Assembly (NCBI RefSeq): GCF_902829255.1
Contig: NZ_CADEPK010000011.1
Coordinates: 1-64,000, forward strand
Reading direction: 5' to 3'
Source: Metabacillus niabensis
GTDB taxonomy: Bacteria; Bacillota; Bacilli; Bacillales; Bacillaceae
Length of the DNA stretch: 64,000 nt
The notes beneath the pieces were generated by a model. The model was given only the letters and a program-made list of their open reading frames with translations. It was not told where the DNA came from and ran no database searches. How positions within the stretch are numbered: position 1 is the stretch's first letter; each line of letters begins with the position of its first letter. A program made the translations under genes and the position numbers. Of this stretch, positions 7,587 through 16,396 are shown in pieces.

Positions 7587-9438
7587 TTGCCCCCCTTATT
7601 AATAAATAAGGTAGTTTGATGACAACTGATGTGTACTTACCTTTGACACTTCTCACGTTCAAGCCAAACTCTTTCCCGTAAAATAAGACAATTCGTTCAT
7701 GAACATTTTTCAAGCCTATTCCGTTGCCTGATTGAGATTGCCTGTCACTATAACCTTCATCATGAAGGATTTTACGATTTAACATAGCAAGATCTGTCTC
7801 ATCCATCCCTATACCATTGTCTGTTATTTCAACAAAAACGAATTGGTCATCTTTGTATGCGTTTACAATTATTCTCCCTCTCGTTGCAGCCTTACTCGGT
7901 TCAATTCCATGTTTAATTGCATTCTCAACAATTGGTTGTAAAGATAGCTTTAACATTTCTTGATTTAAAAGTTCATTTGGTATGACTACTTCTAATACAA
8001 GCTCTCGATCTAACCGCAGATTCATAATCATCACGTAATGCTTAATATGTGCTATTTCCTCACCTATGACAACAAATTCATTTTTCCATTTTATATTGTA
8101 TCTCATCATTGAGCCTAATGAAGTAAGTGCGTCAGAAATCTCGTATTTCCCCTCAACCTCTGCCATCATTTTAATATTCTCTAATGTATTATAAAGAAAA
8201 TGTGAGTCAATTTGGGTTTTCAACGCTCTAAGCTCAGTATCCTTTGAGACTGCCTGTTTATTAACGGCTTCAGCAATGAGATGATTGATTTTACTTAGCA
8301 TATTCCGAAAATGAAACGCTAAAGTTGAAAACTCATCACGTCCATCAATGTCAATTTTCGTTGTAAAATCACCCTTTTCTACTTGCTTCATATTTTCAAT
8401 GAGCTTATACATCTTTTTTAACAATAAGGATGTAATGACATATGTCAATGTTGATAAAATCGCGAGCAGCACAATAGCGATGATAATTGTCATATATCTT
8501 ACTTTTCTCGTCTCTGAATCTATTTTCTCTAAAGAAACAACGTTAACCATTTTCATATTTAATTCCTCAATTTCTGTGGAAGCTATTAAATAAGGAATGC
8601 TGTTGTTCATATAAATAAAACGATTTTTACCATTCTGAGTTAATTGTTGAATAAGCTCTTGAAAGTGTTTCTTTTTAAATTTATGCTCGCGGAGAAATTT
8701 GTTTGCTGGATTCGTAAATACTTCCTTCTCCTGATCAATGATAAATATTTCTGATTGCCCATCAGTAATTGGACTGTACATTTTCGGAAAAAAGTTTCGT
8801 TGGAGCATTGAAATTTCGATCATTCCTAAATGGTTATTTTGACTATCCTTTACTTCCCTAAATAATGATATTTTCGGGTTATCGTCAGGAACATTTGAAA
8901 GCAGTCGATAATCCTGTCTTTTCAACCACCAAAGCTCTGTCCCATTCTGCTTCATCACCCTTTCGTACCAAGGCCTACTTTTTATTCGATTTTCCCGAAA
9001 TAACAATGGCCACATCTCTATTAATGAAGGATCATCAATATAAAACTGTGAATAATCAATGAGTGGATTGACGGATTGCAGCTCCTTTGAGTCAATATGC
9101 TCGTTCTGAAATTCTATTAACTCACGCACACTTTTATCACGCCGATCACTAACAAAATGAATTAGTTGATCATCTGAAATTAACGTTTGCGCTGCTTCTC
9201 GCATCGCTTCAATATTTTTTTGAACCTGGATTTTCTCCATTTCAATTAAATATTCATTTTCTCGTATAGTATCAGAAATCACATTTTCATAAAACTCATG
9301 TGAGAGGACAAAAACAAGTACGAAAACTGGAATCATAAAAAGCGTTGTGTATAGAAAGACTAGTTTGTTTTGTAAAGACAACCGACTAAACCAACGATAG
9401 ATTCGTTTTATCATCCTTTTGAGCAGCATAAACAACAC
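7573..9438 (-). CDS. YesM-type sensor histidine kinase
   Basis: A 621-residue membrane sensor kinase. It has an N-terminal membrane helix (about 24-46), a large extracytoplasmic Cache-like sensor region (about 50-300), a second membrane helix (about 313-335), a HAMP domain, a His_kinase domain with phospho-acceptor His in QIDSHFLYNTLENIK, and a HATPase domain with NAIKHG, DNGIGM and GIGLKNVHERI. This matches B. subtilis YesM and relatives that sense oligosaccharides. A perfect cre box (9486-9500) lies just upstream, so expression is probably shut off by CcpA when preferred sugars are present. Confidence 0.93.
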   Translation of the reverse strand: MLFMLLKRMIKRIYRWFSRLSLQNKLVFLYTTLFMIPVFVLVFVLSHEFYENVISDTIRENEYLIEMEKIQVQKNIEAMREAAQTLISDDQLIHFVSDRRDKSVRELIEFQNEHIDSKELQSVNPLIDYSQFYIDDPSLIEMWPLLFRENRIKSRPWYERVMKQNGTELWWLKRQDYRLLSNVPDDNPKISLFREVKDSQNNHLGMIEISMLQRNFFPKMYSPITDGQSEIFIIDQEKEVFTNPANKFLREHKFKKKHFQELIQQLTQNGKNRFIYMNNSIPYLIASTEIEELNMKMVNVVSLEKIDSETRKVRYMTIIIAIVLLAILSTLTYVITSLLLKKMYKLIENMKQVEKGDFTTKIDIDGRDEFSTLAFHFRNMLSKINHLIAEAVNKQAVSKDTELRALKTQIDSHFLYNTLENIKMMAEVEGKYEISDALTSLGSMMRYNIKWKNEFVVIGEEIAHIKHYVMIMNLRLDRELVLEVVIPNELLNQEMLKLSLQPIVENAIKHGIEPSKAATRGRIIVNAYKDDQFVFVEITDNGIGMDETDLAMLNRKILHDEGYSDRQSQSGNGIGLKNVHERIVLFYGKEFGLNVRSVKGKYTSVVIKLPYLLIRGANGNV

Positions 9439-9485
9439 ATCCTAATAGGTGAAAGGTTTCGTATTTCTATTATGACATAGGATGT

Positions 9486-9500
9486 ATGAAAGCGCTGTCT
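9486..9500. promoter_or_regulatory. cre box (CcpA site) upstream of yesM-like gene
   Basis: ATGAAAGCGCTGTCT fits every defined position of the catabolite-responsive element consensus WTGnAAnCGnWnnCW. On the minus strand it lies just upstream of CATAAT, a candidate -10 element at about 9463-9468, so CcpA bound here would block initiation of the kinase/regulator operon. Confidence 0.8.
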
Positions 9501-9504
9501 TTTT

Positions 9505-9690
9505 ATAGACCGTTTCCGTAAACTTTGTTGCTTTTTATTATAGTCTTTTGGTAGATTTCATCGTGCAATGCTTGCTTTCTAATGGTTGGTGATTGCATTC
9601 TTGGTGTAAATACCTGCCAAGTCACATCCAAAGACCCCGTAAAAGTCTCGGCACTTATGCACTAAGCAACCTCTACAATGTTTTACAAAA
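9505..9690 (-). repeat. Dispersed composite repeat, copy A (minus orientation)
   Basis: Starts with CCGTTTCCGTAAACTTTG followed by TTGCTTTTTA, which is the reverse complement of the right end of the copies at 50.3 kb and 63.95 kb (GCAACAAAGTTTACGAAA). The body continues with diverged GACCCCG / GTCTCGGCA blocks typical of the same family. It occupies the intergenic region between the importer and kinase operons. No ORF is contained. Confidence 0.6.
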
Positions 9691-9703
9691 AAAGTCTTAG
9701 AAA

Positions 9704-9734
9704 GAGAAAATCTGCAAATTAAGCAGATTCTCTC
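9704..9734 (-). terminator. Likely terminator of the carbohydrate importer operon
   Basis: A 12-bp stem (GAGAGAATCTGC with GCAGATTTTCTC, one G-T pair) lies 10 bp after the binding-protein stop on the minus strand. The T-rich tract after it is short, with a better run of seven T about 10 nt further on. Confidence 0.6.
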
Positions 9735-9744
9735 TTAATCTTTC

Positions 9745-11412
9745 CTATTCCTTTTTTTGCGTTTCCGCTTTTTCTATTTTCACTTTATTCTCTGCAAAGC
9801 GTTTCTCCTGATATTCCCTAACCTTGTCATATCCTAATTCATCACGTTTTTCTTGGAATTCTTGATAAATTTTTTCAAATTCCTCTTCAGATTTAGCTAA
9901 TAGGAGCTTTGGTAATGTTTTCCCCCACTCCTGGGCAATTTTGCTATTAGCAATCCCTGCCTCAGAGGTTCCTTGCGGGTTAATATCATCATATACTGCA
10001 AAGCTTTTCGTTTTTCCTTTCGTCCAGTCTTCCATTTGTTTAAATGGCTCTTCAGTTGGTGTTTGCCATTGCAGCTGCATATCTGTGTCCATTAGCATCC
10101 AAAACGTGTGTGAAGCCCCATATTTTTTGTCAAATGCGGTGCGATCGGTTGTTAATAATTCATATGCTTCCTTCGTGAATTGTGGTTTACCATTAACAAC
10201 TTCATGTACAACTCCTTCTGGACCAAGATACATATCCTTTTGTCCTTCTTCACTAAGCAAATAACTCATGAAACGAATCGCTCTTTCAGGGTCCTTTACA
10301 TCCTTAGAAATCAATGTAATAGTCCAACCAGCTAAGCTATCACCTGCTAATGTCGGCTGGTCTAATTGTTCGTTTGCTGGTCCGTCGACAGCAATGTAGA
10401 CAGAATTCGGATCATTTGCGTAAAGCGATAATTGCTGTGCCTGCATATCACTGCGCTGATAAAGCATTGCAAAGTAACGACCCTGGGCAATTTTTTCTTC
10501 CATTTGCGGACGTTTATCGATGAAAATATCCTTCGCCAATAATCCTTCTTCATTTGCTTCTCTAAATACCTTTAACCATTTCAAATATTCCGGGTCTGTT
10601 GAACGGTCATAAAGCTCTCCATCCTTCTCCATCGGAATCGCTAAAAAGTTTTGCAAATACCATTCAAGTGAGCTGTTTCCTGTATCAGTAAATTCATGCA
10701 AGCCTAACGGGATTAACGGCGCTCCATTTACTTCAGGGAATTTTTCCTTTGCAGCCTTTAATGCATTTAAGAACCCTTCAGGTGTCCGCATATCAGGGCT
10801 ACCAATTGCCTCATATATATCCTTTCTAACTAAAAACGTTTGGTTTGATGGCTTCAATTCCTTATATTTCTCAAAGTTTGCCGGTGATGAGGAAGCATTT
10901 GGATAGCCATATACGTTCCCATCCTCCTGTCGATACCATTCAAGCTTTGCCGGATCAGAAACATTGAAAAAGTATGGATCATATTGATCAGCAAGCTCAT
11001 TCAACGGAAGAACAAGCTCTCCTTCAATCATTTGCTTAACAGCCTCTTCCCCCCAGCCTAATGTAATAAAGTCTGGTAAACTACCAGAGGCGATCATCGT
11101 ATTCATTTTCTCTGCTTCATTCCCTGCAGGTGTCATAATATTTAACGATACACCTGTTTTTTCCGTAATATATTTTGAGGTTGCATCATTTCCCCATTTG
11201 TTCGCAAACCATGAGAAGTTAATATACCAATCAAACGTAATTGGTGATGTGTCCTCCTTCCAGCCAGGCTCATCCGCAGATAGATTTGATTTTGGCTTTT
11301 CGGTTGATGATGCCTCTTCCTTTTTATTTGCTGAACAAGCGACCATAAGACTAGCCATAATTGAAATAATAAATGCTAAATAGAAAGCTCTCCTCAGTTT
11401 CATTCTCCCCAT
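9745..11412 (-). CDS. Extracellular solute-binding lipoprotein of a carbohydrate ABC importer (LplA/YtcQ-like)
   Basis: A 555-residue lipoprotein that would capture an oligosaccharide outside the cell and deliver it to the two permeases encoded just upstream. A basic N-terminus is followed by a hydrophobic signal and the lipobox MVAC, with the lipidated Cys at about residue 26. The remainder is a long solute-binding domain (family 1 type, over 500 residues), as in B. subtilis LplA and YtcQ. The start at 11412 is preferred over the ATG at 11445 because AAGGGG is well spaced and the signal peptide is then of normal length. No ATPase is encoded here; LplABC-type systems borrow a shared one (MsmX in B. 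subtilis). The ligand is not readable. Confidence 0.92.
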   Translation of the reverse strand: MGRMKLRRAFYLAFIISIMASLMVACSANKKEEASSTEKPKSNLSADEPGWKEDTSPITFDWYINFSWFANKWGNDATSKYITEKTGVSLNIMTPAGNEAEKMNTMIASGSLPDFITLGWGEEAVKQMIEGELVLPLNELADQYDPYFFNVSDPAKLEWYRQEDGNVYGYPNASSSPANFEKYKELKPSNQTFLVRKDIYEAIGSPDMRTPEGFLNALKAAKEKFPEVNGAPLIPLGLHEFTDTGNSSLEWYLQNFLAIPMEKDGELYDRSTDPEYLKWLKVFREANEEGLLAKDIFIDKRPQMEEKIAQGRYFAMLYQRSDMQAQQLSLYANDPNSVYIAVDGPANEQLDQPTLAGDSLAGWTITLISKDVKDPERAIRFMSYLLSEEGQKDMYLGPEGVVHEVVNGKPQFTKEAYELLTTDRTAFDKKYGASHTFWMLMDTDMQLQWQTPTEEPFKQMEDWTKGKTKSFAVYDDINPQGTSEAGIANSKIAQEWGKTLPKLLLAKSEEEFEKIYQEFQEKRDELGYDKVREYQEKRFAENKVKIEKAETQKKE

Positions 11413-11498
11413 TGTTTTTACCCCTTTCGTTTTTAACCTTAACAACTTGCCTCCCCTTGCACTAGGAAAGGCAAGCTAGTATCTAGCAACCAGTATTC

Positions 11499-12398
11499 TT
11501 ACCCTTTAATCGAACCAATTAACATTCCTTTCACAAAGTACTTTTGTAGGAACGGATAGACAATGACGATCGGCAATGTCGTGACGACCATTGTAGCTAG
11601 TTTAATAGACTGTGATGTAACTGTTTTACTAGCAACCCCGCCAGGAGCATTTGTTATCATTTGATTTGAGCTCGATTCGGCAATGATTTTATATAAATAC
11701 GTCTGGATCGGCTGTAAATCTGGATTATTGACAAAAATAACCCCAGCAAAATAATCATTCCATTGATAGACACCGTGAAAAAGGGCAATCGTTGCGATGA
11801 CAGGCATTGATAATGGAATGACTACCTTAAGAAAAATCTTAATATCACTCGCACCATCGATTTTAGCCGCTTCCTCTAAAGAGGTTGGCAAAGCTCTAAA
11901 AAAGGAGACAAAGATGATTAAATCAAAGAAACTAAATAAGGCTGGAATGATGTAAACAAAGAAGCTATCTAGTAAACCTAACTCACGATATAAAAGGAAT
12001 TGTGGAATTAGTCCTCCGCTGAAGAACATCGTGACAATACCAATAAACATATAGAGTTTTCTGCCGCGTAAATCTTTACGTGATAACGCATAGGCAACCA
12101 TTGCCGTGAAAAAAACGTGAGCCACAGTACCAATGACGGTTTTAGCAATTGTCACTCCATATGATGTCACAATTCCTTCATTAGCAAAAACCGCTTTATA
12201 GTTATCAAAGGTAAAATCTCGTGGCCACCAATAAATGCCACCCTTCATTGCATCCAAGCCCTCATTTAAGGAATTAACGAGCACATACCAAATCGGATAT
12301 AACGTAATAAAGCAAATGAACAGCATAATTAGCACATTCAAATTGTCAAAAATATACTCGCTTGTCGTTCGTCTATTTCGTTTAAACAAGTTAAACAT
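11499..12398 (-). CDS. Carbohydrate ABC importer permease (LplC/YtcP-like)
   Basis: A 299-residue membrane protein with about six transmembrane helices and the inner-membrane EAA loop EEAAKIDGASDIKIFLKV (about 180-197), which contacts the ATPase. The C-terminus ends FVKGMLIGSIKG, a signature of the LplC/YtcP (MalG-like) group. It lies 15 bp after the partner permease and about 90 bp before the lipoprotein gene, forming a permease-permease-binding protein operon. Confidence 0.93.
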   Translation of the reverse strand: MFNLFKRNRRTTSEYIFDNLNVLIMLFICFITLYPIWYVLVNSLNEGLDAMKGGIYWWPRDFTFDNYKAVFANEGIVTSYGVTIAKTVIGTVAHVFFTAMVAYALSRKDLRGRKLYMFIGIVTMFFSGGLIPQFLLYRELGLLDSFFVYIIPALFSFFDLIIFVSFFRALPTSLEEAAKIDGASDIKIFLKVVIPLSMPVIATIALFHGVYQWNDYFAGVIFVNNPDLQPIQTYLYKIIAESSSNQMITNAPGGVASKTVTSQSIKLATMVVTTLPIVIVYPFLQKYFVKGMLIGSIKG

Positions 12399-12413
12399 AT
12401 GGTCTCCTCCTTT

Positions 12414-13391
12414 CTAAAATAGTGAAGTTCCATCTAGCTTTTTCGTAATTTTATTGGCTGCCAATAAGAGAATAAATGCAATAATAGACTTTAATAGCCC
12501 AACGGCTGTTGCATAAGAATATCGGGCATTTTGAATCCCAACCTGATAAACATATATATCAATTACATTACTAGCACTTTCATTTAGCGCATTTCGCAGG
12601 ACGAGAATTTGATCAAAGTTCGTATTTAACACATTCCCGACTGCTAAAATAAATAAGATTGTAATCGTTGGTCTAATTGCTGGTAGTGTGACATGCCACA
12701 TTTTTTGAAATTTCGTTGCCCCATCAATCGTCGCAGCCTCATACAGCTCAGGTGATACACTTGTAATGGCTGCTAGATAAATAATTGCTGACCATCCAAG
12801 CTCCTTCCAAATATCTGAAATAATCACAATACCCCAGAAATAGTCCGGCTCCGCTAAAAAGCTCAACCGTTCATTTGTTAGCCCTAATCCTATTAGAATA
12901 TCATTGATAATTCCAACATCTGCGAGCCAAGTCGTTAAAATTCCCCCTAAAACAACCCATGATAAAAAGTGGGGTAAATAAGTAATTGTTTGCACGGCTC
13001 TTTTAAATTTTAACGACGTTAGTTCATTCATAAATAGAGCAAAGATAATTGGTAAGGGAAAGCCAATGATTAGTTTAATGACACTAATTCCAAGCGTGTT
13101 TTTCAGCACGACCCAAAACGCATCATCCTCAATAAATTCCTTAAAATGCGCTAGCCCTACCCACGGTGCCTCTGCAATCGTCCGAATGACACTGTATTCT
13201 TTAAAGGCGATAATTAACCCATACATTGGGATGTAATTAAAAATAATCATCCACAATATACCTAGCAATGCCATTACTTGTAGCTGCCGTTGGGCGATTA
13301 CTTGCTTTACTAGTTTTCGTAGCCTTCCTTTTCGTGTTTCTCGTATAACCAGGTGGCTACTTTCCTTTGTTATTTTTGTATCCGTTTTCAT
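12414..13391 (-). CDS. Carbohydrate ABC importer permease (LplB/YteP-like)
   Basis: A 325-residue MalF-like permease, first gene of the importer operon. A basic cytoplasmic N-terminus is followed by six predicted membrane helices and the EAA motif YEAATIDGATKFQKMWHVTL (about 217-236). GNVLNTNFDQILVL and the closing NKITKKLDGTSLF are typical of the LplB/YteP group. A good promoter (TTACAT, 17 nt, TATGAT) lies upstream at 13434-13462. The operon is probably activated by the neighbouring YesN-like regulator. Confidence 0.93.
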   Translation of the reverse strand: MKTDTKITKESSHLVIRETRKGRLRKLVKQVIAQRQLQVMALLGILWMIIFNYIPMYGLIIAFKEYSVIRTIAEAPWVGLAHFKEFIEDDAFWVVLKNTLGISVIKLIIGFPLPIIFALFMNELTSLKFKRAVQTITYLPHFLSWVVLGGILTTWLADVGIINDILIGLGLTNERLSFLAEPDYFWGIVIISDIWKELGWSAIIYLAAITSVSPELYEAATIDGATKFQKMWHVTLPAIRPTITILFILAVGNVLNTNFDQILVLRNALNESASNVIDIYVYQVGIQNARYSYATAVGLLKSIIAFILLLAANKITKKLDGTSLF

Positions 13392-13433
13392 TTCTCCACC
13401 TCAGCCTTCAGCATCTACTCTTTCGTTACGTCT

Positions 13434-13462
13434 ATCATAGTGAAGTTTTTCGAGAGATGTAA
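13434..13462 (-). promoter_or_regulatory. Promoter of the carbohydrate importer operon
   Basis: Minus strand: TTACAT (13457-13462), a 17-nt spacer, TATGAT (13434-13439), about 45 bp upstream of the first permease start. The imperfect -35 suits an activator-dependent promoter. Confidence 0.6.
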
Positions 13463-13523
13463 GCACTTATATTTTGACTGAGGGAACATAATTTTAGGTT
13501 GGAGGTACAAATCCATTAAACGA

Positions 13524-13552
13524 CAAAAAAGGCTTGATTTCATATCAAGCCT
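13524..13552 (-). terminator. Terminator of the ABC-2 exporter operon
   Basis: A 9-bp perfect stem AGGCTTGAT/ATCAAGCCT with a 5-nt loop is followed by TTTTTT on the minus strand. Confidence 0.9.
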
Positions 13553-13568
13553 CTCTTATTGCACCGAT

Positions 13569-14354
13569 TTAATTACCCGCTCCACGATACTTTTTCACCC
13601 CTGCATTCCAAAGCAGAACAGAAATTGTAAAAAAGACAATTCCGATTACAGGTGTCAAAAATGAATAAACATACCATTCTTCCTTTTCTAAGAAAAACGC
13701 TGCCGGATAAACCCCAACAAACGCGAATGGCAGAATCCACGTCAATACGAAACGAATTACGGAATTATAAATATCAACCGGATAACGACCATAGTTCCCG
13801 ATATTGTACATCATCGGCATAAGTGATGTTCTTGCATCAGACCAAAAGCCAATGCTTGCTAACGATACAAAAATCCCGGCATACACAAGAGCACCACTTA
13901 TCACAAAGACAATAAATAACAAAACATCATACCATTGGAACGTCAATTGCAGCTGTATTGCTGCATAGGCCATTATAATGATACCGGTGAAAGCCCCGAA
14001 TAAAGATTCCAATTCCATACGTTCGAGCACAACCTGGAATAGACTATGAATCGGCCGCGTCAAAATCCGATCCATTTCTCCCTTAACGATATAACGCTCA
14101 TTAAAATCCCAAATATTAAAAAATGCACCGAATATTGCATATGGAACGAGAAAAAAGCCATAAATAAAAATAATTTCATCACGATTCCAGCCGTTTAAAA
14201 ACTGTGTATGACCAAATACAACGAGGATAAACACGAGATTTGTTACTTGAAACAGCATATCTGATAAAAGCTCGACAACCATATCTGCGCGGTATTGAAG
14301 CCTTGTTTTCATATATTGACCAACATATTGGGTAAACATTGAAAAGTAAAACAT
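13569..14354 (-). CDS. ABC-2 type exporter permease, second subunit
   Basis: A 261-residue integral membrane protein with about six hydrophobic segments, related to the ABC2_membrane_6 (DUF990) permeases that occur in pairs with an ATPase. GEMDRILTRPIHSLFQVV (about 90-107) resembles the GELD-LLTRPVN region typical of the family. It is the last gene of a tight three-gene operon, 4 bp after the first permease. Such exporters have been linked to antibiotic or lipid export, but no substrate can be assigned here. Confidence 0.85.
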   Translation of the reverse strand: MFYFSMFTQYVGQYMKTRLQYRADMVVELLSDMLFQVTNLVFILVVFGHTQFLNGWNRDEIIFIYGFFLVPYAIFGAFFNIWDFNERYIVKGEMDRILTRPIHSLFQVVLERMELESLFGAFTGIIIMAYAAIQLQLTFQWYDVLLFIVFVISGALVYAGIFVSLASIGFWSDARTSLMPMMYNIGNYGRYPVDIYNSVIRFVLTWILPFAFVGVYPAAFFLEKEEWYVYSFLTPVIGIVFFTISVLLWNAGVKKYRGAGN

Positions 14355-14358
14355 TCCC

Positions 14359-15153
14359 TCATCCCCCCTGTATAATCATTTGTTTTTTCGCTAATGACCA
14401 AAGCATTTGAATTGGGATGAGCAACACAATTGCCCACAAGCCTTGTAATAAAATCTTGTATAGAACCTCGTTTCCTGTTATCCCCTCAGTAAATATCATA
14501 CTTGGAATATAGCTAATTGCCTGGAACGGAAGATAATTCATGATCTCCTGAGCCCACATTGGATAAAAGCTAATCGGTAAAAGAAGTCCAGAAAATAAAT
14601 CAATAATCACACGTTTTGCTCTCATTAACCCATCATTATTAAATAAGAAAAACGTGAGCATCCCTGTAATTAAGTTAATCTGTGTATTAATAATGAAGCT
14701 AAATAAAAGCGAGCACGCAAATAACAGCCATGTTGTCCCATTTGATGAAAACTCCATCGGAAACACGAGACCGACGATCACCATTCCGGGAACAGAGAAA
14801 AATACTAAGCGAAATATCCCTTCACCAAAGGCTGCCATCGTTTTCATTCCTAAATAGTTATAAGGTCTAATAAGTTCAACCGCTACCTTCCCTTCCTTAA
14901 TTTCCAAAGCAATTTCACGGTCAATATTATTAAAATAAAAGGCGCGCGCCATCCAGGAAACTGCTACATATGTCGTCATCTGCACAGCAGATAGTCCTTC
15001 AATTGATTCCTTGCCACCGTAAATCGCTGTCCAAAGGAAATAGTAAGCGCCGATATTAATACTATAAATTAAAATTCCGCTATAATAATTCGTTCGATAG
15101 GCAAGCATCATTAAAAAGCGGATTCGAATCATTTCAATATATTTATCCATCAT
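14359..15153 (-). CDS. ABC-2 type exporter permease, first subunit
   Basis: A 264-residue membrane protein with about six transmembrane segments. The loop EIKEGKVAVELIRPYNYLG (about 80-98) corresponds to the GKVA-ELIRP signature of this family. It pairs with the permease at 13569-14354 to form a heterodimeric channel driven by the ATPase encoded 6 bp upstream. Confidence 0.85.
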   Translation of the reverse strand: MMDKYIEMIRIRFLMMLAYRTNYYSGILIYSINIGAYYFLWTAIYGGKESIEGLSAVQMTTYVAVSWMARAFYFNNIDREIALEIKEGKVAVELIRPYNYLGMKTMAAFGEGIFRLVFFSVPGMVIVGLVFPMEFSSNGTTWLLFACSLLFSFIINTQINLITGMLTFFLFNNDGLMRAKRVIIDLFSGLLLPISFYPMWAQEIMNYLPFQAISYIPSMIFTEGITGNEVLYKILLQGLWAIVLLIPIQMLWSLAKKQMIIQGG

Positions 15154-15159
15154 TCCACC

Positions 15160-16176
15160 TCAGCTAGTTAACGCTTCTCCCTTTTCGTAAATTTTGCGGA
15201 TGACCTCTTCGGTCGAGATTTCTGCAACCGTTAAATCAAGGATTTGATGTGCTCCAACTATACGGCCAATAAGCTCAGACATTTGCGCTTCCTTATCGCT
15301 AACAACCGCATTCCACACATTCAATTTATCCCCCTTTTGCCACATTACATCTAAATTTGCCGTTAAGGAAGACAAGCTGCTTTCCGCCACTTCTTCAGCA
15401 AATTGAAATTGAATTTGCTTCCCATCTCCCCAATGGGTTCTTAATTTTTCTAGCGCCCCATCATAAATGACCTTTCCTTCATCAAGCATGACAACTCGTT
15501 CACATAAAGCCTCAATATCGGAAAGATCATGTGTTGTCAGCAGGATTGTTGTTTTATATTTTTCGTTCATTTCTTTTAAAAACTGTCGGATTTTCAGTTT
15601 AACTAAAACGTCCAAGCCAATTGTCGGCTCGTCCAAAAAGAGCAATGGCGGATTGTGAATTAAGGCAGCAGCAAGCTCACATCGCATTCTTTGACCTAAA
15701 GACAGCTTTCTCACCGGCTTATCAAGTAACGGGCCGATGTCCAATGTCTTAATGACATGGTCCATATGCTCGTTATAATCTGCGTCCGAAACCTTATATA
15801 CCTTTTTCAATAAGCGAAACGATTCCTGGACAGCGATATCCCACCATAGCTGTGAGCGCTGACCGAAGACAACCCCAATCGTCCTTACAAACCGCTCTCT
15901 TTCTTTATGTGGGTTCATTCCATTGACGAGAATCTCTCCTGACGTAGGAGTTAAAATCCCTGTTAGCATTTTAATTGAGGTTGATTTCCCCGCACCATTT
16001 TCGCCAATATAGCCAACCATTTCCCCTTGCTTAACAGAGAAGGTAACATCGTTAACAGCAGGAACAACTTTATATTGTCGATTTAACAAATCGCGAAACG
16101 CACCCTTAAGCCCTTGGCGACTTGAATACGACTTAAACTCTTTTCTAAGCTTTTTCACTTCGATAATATTTGACAT
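15160..16176 (-). CDS. ABC-2 exporter ATP-binding subunit
   Basis: A 338-residue ATPase powering the two downstream permeases. Walker A GENGAGKST (about 57-65), the signature LSLGQRMRCELA, Walker B LLFLDEPTIGLD and the switch His in LLTTHDLSD are all present. The C-terminal ~90 residues form the extra domain seen in NatA/CcmA-like exporters. The start is placed at 16176 (MSNIIEVKKL) because GGAGGG lies 8 nt upstream; the longer ORF start at 16236 has no ribosome site. The three genes are spaced 4-6 bp, so expression is coupled. Confidence 0.92.
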   Translation of the reverse strand: MSNIIEVKKLRKEFKSYSSRQGLKGAFRDLLNRQYKVVPAVNDVTFSVKQGEMVGYIGENGAGKSTSIKMLTGILTPTSGEILVNGMNPHKERERFVRTIGVVFGQRSQLWWDIAVQESFRLLKKVYKVSDADYNEHMDHVIKTLDIGPLLDKPVRKLSLGQRMRCELAAALIHNPPLLFLDEPTIGLDVLVKLKIRQFLKEMNEKYKTTILLTTHDLSDIEALCERVVMLDEGKVIYDGALEKLRTHWGDGKQIQFQFAEEVAESSLSSLTANLDVMWQKGDKLNVWNAVVSDKEAQMSELIGRIVGAHQILDLTVAEISTEEVIRKIYEKGEALTS

Positions 16177-16396
16177 GATTTTCCCTCCACGTTTCATCAC
16201 AACGAATAGTTTAACTAATTTTTCTAAATCCAACAAATACTATGCGCTGGCTTTCGTCAAATATCTTAAGTTATGTTTCATACTTTATATTTTTTTACGT
16301 GCCTATTAAAAAGCTCCACCCGCAAAACAAGGAAATTTTTTATCCGCTTTTCTTATGCTAAAATGAAAAGGACTCGTAAGAAAGTAGGAGGCAATT

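Noticed and set aside
13450..13465. cre box in the importer promoter
   Set aside because: ATGTAAGCACTTATA misses two defined cre positions, including the central CG.
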